64,000 nucleotides of DNA from the NCBI RefSeq assembly GCF_007713685.1, contig NZ_VMRJ01000001.1, positions 1,284,129 to 1,348,128 on the forward strand. The letters are read 5' to 3'. This DNA comes from Hymenobacter setariae. Lineage in GTDB: Bacteria; Bacteroidota; Bacteroidia; Cytophagales; Hymenobacteraceae. A model generated the notes under the pieces. The model did not search any database and was not told the origin of the DNA. It saw nothing but the letters and a program-made list of their open reading frames with translations. Positions within the stretch are counted from its first letter, which is position 1, and every line of letters begins with the position of its first letter. The position numbers and the translations under genes were made by a program. This document shows positions 59,537-64,000 of the stretch, one piece after another.

Positions 59537-60823
59537 GTGGTTACTCGCTACCTTTTACTAGCCGCTTTGCTGACGGGCGGAGGGCTCAATGATTCCGCTC
59601 AAGCAGCCCTTACCCAACTCGGCAGCATCGCTGTGCCTACCTATGGCACCACCCTGGCTGTTAGTAATACCACCGCCTACGTACTTACCGCCGCTGCCGG
59701 CGTGCAGCACCTGCTAACCTATGATGTGAGCAATGCAGCAGCGCCGCAACTGCTTAGCTCCCTAGTGCTTGATACCGGCGGCGTACCTGCTCGCCATGCA
59801 GTGGTTAATGGCACAATGCTCTATGTTAGCACCTTTCCAAGGTTAAATACCTATCCGAGCTCTCCTGCTATACTCACCATCGATGTGAGTAACCCCTCCC
59901 GACCAGTCGTGCGCAGCACCACTTATCTAGTGGGGGGCACCGACTTGTTTCTCGCCGCTAGAGGCAATTATCTCTATGCTGTGCTTGACCAAGTACCCAC
60001 ACTTTACATCTACGAAGGCATTCCAGACGGGATAACGCTCTCTTCCATGAATCTACCTTATTCACTCAGTGGCTTGGTCGGGCTGAGTATTAATGGTACC
60101 ACGGGCTACGTGCAATATGCGAATCCCGCTTTCTCGACACTCGACTTAACCGTACCAAAGCGGCCCGTCAGTTCGCCGGGCACGACGCCAGGCACGATAA
60201 TGGCCGCCAATGGCACGCGGGCATATGGCCTGCAACAGCCCACTTATGCCGCCAGCGTTCCCAGTAATACCTTATACATTTACGACACCAGCAGCCCGCT
60301 AGCCCCCACGCTGGTGCGCTCGCTGCCGGGTACGTTTGGTACGCGCGTAGCGGCGGGCGAGCAATGTGTCTTCACTATCGGGGCGACTAGTCCCTTCGTA
60401 GCAGCAGTTGCCAGCAGCAGTGTGCCGCTGCGTGGTTATTACTTACCAGCTGGCGCCGCGTCAGCGGCCCTAGAAGCGGTGGCTGTAACGACACAAGGAG
60501 CCAATGACCTAGCCGTCGTCGGCACGAAGGCATATGTGCTCACCGACACCAACTTGGCCATCTATACCTTCCCCTCAACCGTTACCGCAACCCGCGGGCC
60601 GGCTGCCCTTGCCCCACTGCCACTTTACCCGAATCCCGCCCATGGCTTGCTCACCTTGCCGAAGCTAGCGGCGGGTACGCTCGTTTCGCTTTACGATGTA
60701 ACGGGACGCTGCTGTCTTCAGGCTCCACTTTCCGCCAGCCGTTCTCTCGACATTAGCGCGCTCCCCGCCGGGCTCTACCAAGTGCGCGCCGCCGACGCTA
60801 GTAGCAAGCTGCTTGTGGAGTAA
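59537..60823 (+). CDS. Secreted LVIVD-type beta-propeller protein with T9SS sorting domain
   Basis: 428 residues. A signal peptide (TRYLLLAALLTGGGLNDSAQA) is followed by repeats of the LVIVD type (YDVSNAAAPQLLSSL, IDVSNPSRPVVRSTTY, YDTSSPLAPTLVRSL), with xDxSxPxxPxxxxSx units, a propeller usually found in surface proteins. The end LPLYPNPAHGLLTLPKLA, ISALPAGLYQVRAADASSKL and LVE is a T9SS type A tail. GTG at 59537 is used as start. Exported and possibly bound to the cell surface. Confidence 0.85.
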   Translation: MVTRYLLLAALLTGGGLNDSAQAALTQLGSIAVPTYGTTLAVSNTTAYVLTAAAGVQHLLTYDVSNAAAPQLLSSLVLDTGGVPARHAVVNGTMLYVSTFPRLNTYPSSPAILTIDVSNPSRPVVRSTTYLVGGTDLFLAARGNYLYAVLDQVPTLYIYEGIPDGITLSSMNLPYSLSGLVGLSINGTTGYVQYANPAFSTLDLTVPKRPVSSPGTTPGTIMAANGTRAYGLQQPTYAASVPSNTLYIYDTSSPLAPTLVRSLPGTFGTRVAAGEQCVFTIGATSPFVAAVASSSVPLRGYYLPAGAASAALEAVAVTTQGANDLAVVGTKAYVLTDTNLAIYTFPSTVTATRGPAALAPLPLYPNPAHGLLTLPKLAAGTLVSLYDVTGRCCLQAPLSASRSLDISALPAGLYQVRAADASSKLLVE

Positions 60824-60865
60824 ATATCCTGCTACGAGTAGCCTGACGCCAAGACCAGCTCAAGA

Positions 60866-60980
60866 AGGTGCACCTTTCTGAGGCATCAGTTTTGAAGTAT
60901 GTAGTTGTAGCAGGCGGGTTTCCAAATAAACTATGCCTGCATAAGCTAGCAAAGAAGGGCAGGCTTTCTGAGGCGTTAGT
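60866..60980. repeat. Short repeated motif in the 3' gap
   Basis: AGGTGCACCTTTCTGAGGC at 60866-60884, and again CTTTCTGAGGCGTTAG around 60963-60978. The reverse complement of the first is like GCTCCGAAAGGTGCACCT at 56024-56041 and GCTCCGAAAGATGCACCT at 57984-58001, so one motif of ~18 bases occurs three times in 5 kb. Confidence 0.5.
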
Positions 60981-61068
60981 CGGAATCACTAAACGATGTC
61001 CTTGCCTGCTTTGCTTGATTGCGTAGACCATTTCCTAAGAGACGACCTGTCAGAAGGCAGTTTGCGTG

Positions 61069-63369
61069 CTACTGCAGTCCCCAGGTTTTGTTGGGAGTAC
61101 TTCCCATTTCCAACTCAAGCGTGCCCCCGGCGAGGAGCTGCTGGTGGGTGAGCCAACATTTACCATAAGGAACACCATTCAATTTGGCCGATTGAATATA
61201 CTTATTTGCGCGTGAGTTGTGGCGAGCGCGAATGGTGAATGGGCGACTCGACGTCTGCAGGATTACGTTGCTGAATAGTGGACTACTGATTTCGTAACGC
61301 GGCTCGCCGGGACATACCGGGTGCAGGCCGCTGGCGGCGAGTACATACCAAGCCGATAGCTGCCCTACATCATCATTGCCCACCAGGCCTTCCACCGAAT
61401 TGTGGTAAGCATTTTCACAAATGGTGCGGGACCACTGCTGGGTGAGCCACGGTGTGCCCAGCCGATTGAAGAGAAAAGGCACATGATGGACCGGCTCATT
61501 GGCGTGGTTGTAATAGCTGTTCCACATAAAGCTGGCCGGCGTTTGCTCGAAGAACGCTGTTAAATCGGCGAGAACTTTCGCCCGCCCGCCCATGAGCCGG
61601 ACCATACCCGGTACGTCGTGCGGCACAAACCACCCTTGTTGGTAGGGGTTGCTTTCCACCGTGCCATAGCCATCGGCGAGCCGCCCTTTCGCCGGCCAGG
61701 CCCGCCACGTTCCATCGGCCTGGCGAGGCCGAAACCAGCCGTGTTGCGGGTCGAAGATGGTGCGATAGGTCAAGGCGCGCCGCGCATATTTCTGCTGGTC
61801 TTGGGGCTGGTGCAAGCTATCGGCCAGCTGGGCCAGGCACCACTCGCCATAGGCCAGTTCTAGAGTCTGGGAAATATCGAGGGCGTGTAGCGTGTCGAGG
61901 TTGCCGGTGCGCTCACAGGTAGCTCTGGCCAGCTGGTAAGCTTTGGGTACATCAAAGCTGCGGATACCTTTGTTATAGGCATCGGCGATGACCGACACGG
62001 CGGGGTTGCCAATCATGCAGCCGCTATAGGCGTTTAGCAGCTCCCACCGTTCTAAGTACCCCTGCTTGCTTTCCTCGGCCAACGAAACTAGCGAATTAAT
62101 CATGTCGCTTACCACCGAGGGGTTGATGATAGTTTGCAGTGGAAACTCACTGCGGTACACGTCCCAGCCGCTGAACACCGACCGCTTGGTAAACTGCTCG
62201 GCTTGGTGGGCCTGGCCGTCGCCGCCGGGGTAGTGGCCATCCACGTCGGTGATGGTGCGAGGGTCGAGCAGGCTGTGGTACAAGGCCGTGTAGAAGATGG
62301 TGCGCTGCTCGGGACTGCCGCCCGCCACCGTGATTTTGGCCAGCGCCTGGTCCCAGCGCGCCGTGGCTTGCCGCCGCAGGCCGGCAAAGTCCCAGTTGGG
62401 CATCTCCTGCTGCCGGTTGTTGCGCGCTCCTTCCACGCTCACGAATGAAATACCCGACTTGAGCAGCACCACTTCGTTGGGGGTAGTGGCAAACTCCGTG
62501 TAAAAGCCTACGTGGGGGCCCTGCACCTCCTGCGCTTGCGGTAGGAGCTGCGCTTTAGCAATTAGAGCATCATAGCCCGCGCTTTCGATAGCTTCTCTTT
62601 TGCGGGATTGGGTGGCCGGGATGTCGGCTCGCCAGGCCCCGTAGCGGCGTAAGGGCTTACTGAACTGGGCCGAGAAATATACGGTGTATGCTGCGTGGCC
62701 GTCGCCATTGCCCCAGCCGCCGCCCTCGGGGGTGCATTTCATCCAGCCTTCAATGGTGTAGGGGTCTACGACCTTGACGTACTGCCAGGTGGAGGTGCCG
62801 CCAACGCGCCGGGCTAAATCGAACTGAATGCGCGCCTGCTGATGGGCAGGAAAGGTGAATTTGAGCATACCGCTGTGCGGCGCCGCCGTCGCCTCGGCTC
62901 GGATGCCATAGTCGGTGAGGGTAGCCGCATAGTAGCCGGCCTGGGCCTGCTCTGTTTTCTTATCGTAGCGCGAGCGGTAGCCCTTGCCCACCGCAGGATG
63001 CCGGCCCGAGGTGACTTGGAGCGGGCCCGTGGTGGGCGTCACGAGCAAGTTGCCTAGGTCGCCGTACCAGCCTACCCCACTCATCTGGGTGAAGGCAAAG
63101 CCTTCGATATAGGCATCTTCGTCGCTATACCCACTGCCGTTATCACCCCCCGTGATGGTGTTGGGGCTTACCTGCACCATGCCGAAGGGGGTAGTGGCGC
63201 CAGGAAACGTCTTGCCCAGCCCATGGTAGACGCCGGCCCTGGCCTCGCTGGTACTAGCCCCGATAAAAGGATTTACGTAGTGAGCCAGGGACTGAGCGTG
63301 TGCTAAGAGGCCGTTACCTAGCAGCCAGATACTAAAGATTTGGAACGCAGCAATTACTTTTTTTCTCAT
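61069..63369 (-). CDS. Secreted GH92-family alpha-mannosidase
   Basis: 766 residues. A signal peptide (KVIAAFQIFSIWLLGNGLLAHAQ) is followed by the family start YVNPFIGASTSEARAGVYHGLGKTFPGATTPFGMVQVSPNT. The hallmark GLVGNDDVGQLSAWYVLAASGLHPVCPGEPRYEISSP lies near the end of the (alpha/alpha)6 domain. GH92 enzymes need calcium and cut alpha-1,2- and related mannose links of N-glycans or yeast mannan. No T9SS tail is visible, so probably periplasmic or cell-associated. The ATG at 63369 (MRKKVIAAF) begins the signal peptide. Confidence 0.95.
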   Translation of the reverse strand: MRKKVIAAFQIFSIWLLGNGLLAHAQSLAHYVNPFIGASTSEARAGVYHGLGKTFPGATTPFGMVQVSPNTITGGDNGSGYSDEDAYIEGFAFTQMSGVGWYGDLGNLLVTPTTGPLQVTSGRHPAVGKGYRSRYDKKTEQAQAGYYAATLTDYGIRAEATAAPHSGMLKFTFPAHQQARIQFDLARRVGGTSTWQYVKVVDPYTIEGWMKCTPEGGGWGNGDGHAAYTVYFSAQFSKPLRRYGAWRADIPATQSRKREAIESAGYDALIAKAQLLPQAQEVQGPHVGFYTEFATTPNEVVLLKSGISFVSVEGARNNRQQEMPNWDFAGLRRQATARWDQALAKITVAGGSPEQRTIFYTALYHSLLDPRTITDVDGHYPGGDGQAHQAEQFTKRSVFSGWDVYRSEFPLQTIINPSVVSDMINSLVSLAEESKQGYLERWELLNAYSGCMIGNPAVSVIADAYNKGIRSFDVPKAYQLARATCERTGNLDTLHALDISQTLELAYGEWCLAQLADSLHQPQDQQKYARRALTYRTIFDPQHGWFRPRQADGTWRAWPAKGRLADGYGTVESNPYQQGWFVPHDVPGMVRLMGGRAKVLADLTAFFEQTPASFMWNSYYNHANEPVHHVPFLFNRLGTPWLTQQWSRTICENAYHNSVEGLVGNDDVGQLSAWYVLAASGLHPVCPGEPRYEISSPLFSNVILQTSSRPFTIRARHNSRANKYIQSAKLNGVPYGKCWLTHQQLLAGGTLELEMGSTPNKTWGLQ

Positions 63370-63760
63370 AAAGAACTTGCTAGGCAATACAATAAACTGG
63401 GTAGGCTGGGCCCGCACTTCATCTATATGCAGGCAGGCCAGCAGTGTTAATGGCTAGCCGGACCCTGGCCACCGCTAAGCCTGACACGAAGTGAAGGTAG
63501 GGCCAACGCAACTCAAAGATTAAGGTATCCAGCAAATGCCTTGTGTGGTTGGCGCTGGATGAGCGGCACGATGAACACCCATTCATTAACCAGTTGAGTA
63601 GAAAAGGAGGCTTTATCGGATTCCTTACCGTTGGTAAGCGTTTGTTTACATTGCCTAGTAGCTACCTGCGATGAGTCTAGGCTACGACACGCAGGTCGAG
63701 GCTTGTTGCGCCTCTACTCGCACAATCGTGCATAATAAACTTTGCTGAGTGGCTATTCGC
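63370..63760. other. Intergenic region before the response regulator
   Basis: No supported gene. It contains a short palindrome CTTACCGTTGGTAAG (63624-63638), which could be an operator for a LacI-type or other regulator of the GH92 gene. Confidence 0.35.
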
Positions 63761-63800
63761 GAGCTCTATTTTTCAGACTGAGTTCCGAAAAATAGAGCTC
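63761..63800. repeat. Perfect 14-bp inverted repeat (probable terminator)
   Basis: GAGCTCTATTTTTC / GAAAAATAGAGCTC with loop AGACTGAGTTCC. It lies 100 bases before the response regulator gene. A U-run exists inside the stem only, so termination is possible but not sure. Confidence 0.55.
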
Positions 63801-63900
63801 ACCCTAGGTATGATTTGTGGCATATCACTGACAATAAGAGCAATACAATTTTGTGGATAGCTGGCACCGCTTTGGCCTTTACCGGGCCAAACGTACTGCC

Positions 63901-64000
63901 ATGTTAGACAAACCATTCAAAGTATTTCTGGTCGACGACGACCCCTTCTGTCGCCAACTGATGGAGCAGGCCATTCGTGGCCTTGACTTCCAAGACGTTC
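63901..64000 (+). CDS. Response regulator, N-terminal part
   Basis: The first 33 codons of a gene cut by the window end. MLDKPFKVFLVDDDPFCRQLM is the first strand and acidic pocket (DDD) of a CheY-like receiver domain. What follows is outside the window, so whether it is a stand-alone receiver or has an output domain is unknown. Confidence 0.88.
   Translation, partial: MLDKPFKVFLVDDDPFCRQLMEQAIRGLDFQDV

Noticed and set aside
1..64000. CRISPR array, prophage or intact insertion sequence
   Set aside because: No regularly spaced repeats, no phage structural genes and no transposase with a DDE or HUH pattern were found.

Overview
The window looks like a piece of chromosome from a GC-rich member of the Bacteroidota, most likely Hymenobacter or a close relative (Cytophagales). 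The signs are: type IX secretion (T9SS) C-terminal sorting domains on secreted proteins, a promoter upstream of the tRNA genes that matches the Bacteroidota form TTG-N19-TAnnTTTG, many-PAS histidine kinases, LytTR/LytS-type two-component genes, and a striking excess of the palindrome CCTAGG. No rRNA, CRISPR array, phage module, intact transposase or plasmid replication gene was seen.

Layout. 1-9.5 kb: tail of a queuosine-precursor transporter, two tandem secreted paralogues, trpS, a many-PAS histidine kinase, and a GH15 glycosidase coupled to an SDR reductase. 10-17.5 kb: a glycan synthesis and export locus with GT4 and GT2 glycosyltransferases, a UbiA-fold prenyltransferase, a Wzm/Wzt-type ABC exporter, a half-size class II terpene-cyclase-fold protein carrying a DxDD motif, and another GT2. 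A secreted GH16 protein with a lectin-like propeller follows (17.9-20 kb). 20-27 kb is an accessory, partly AT-richer stretch of small secreted or hypothetical genes, shared-module paralogues, gene relics and several look-alike terminators. 27.4-27.7 kb carries two serine tRNA genes.

27.8-41.9 kb is ordinary genome: YihY, a thioesterase, a T9SS subtilase, a UvrA lacking the UvrB-binding domain, two disordered hydrophilic proteins, GNAT, cytochrome P450, two aldo/keto reductases and ClpS, with two large palindromic repeats. 41.9-43.5 kb is a gene graveyard with a decayed Crp/Fnr regulator diverging from a decayed ester cyclase. 43.6-55.8 kb holds a membrane class III nucleotidyl cyclase, AraC/SDR/barrel genes, a hydrolase divergent from an HxlR regulator, a LytTR two-component pair, an exported FAH-family protein and three VOC genes of equal length with an AraC regulator. 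55.8-57.1 kb is a second graveyard. The window ends with a TlpA-like lipoprotein, a BNR-repeat lipoprotein, a T9SS LVIVD-type propeller, a GH92 mannosidase and the start of a response regulator.

The best candidate for something undescribed is the 10-17.5 kb locus, where a prenyltransferase and a DxDD terpene-cyclase-fold protein sit inside a polysaccharide exporter cluster; the cyclase-fold gene overlaps the exporter ATPase gene. All functional calls are from reading the sequence; no database search was run.
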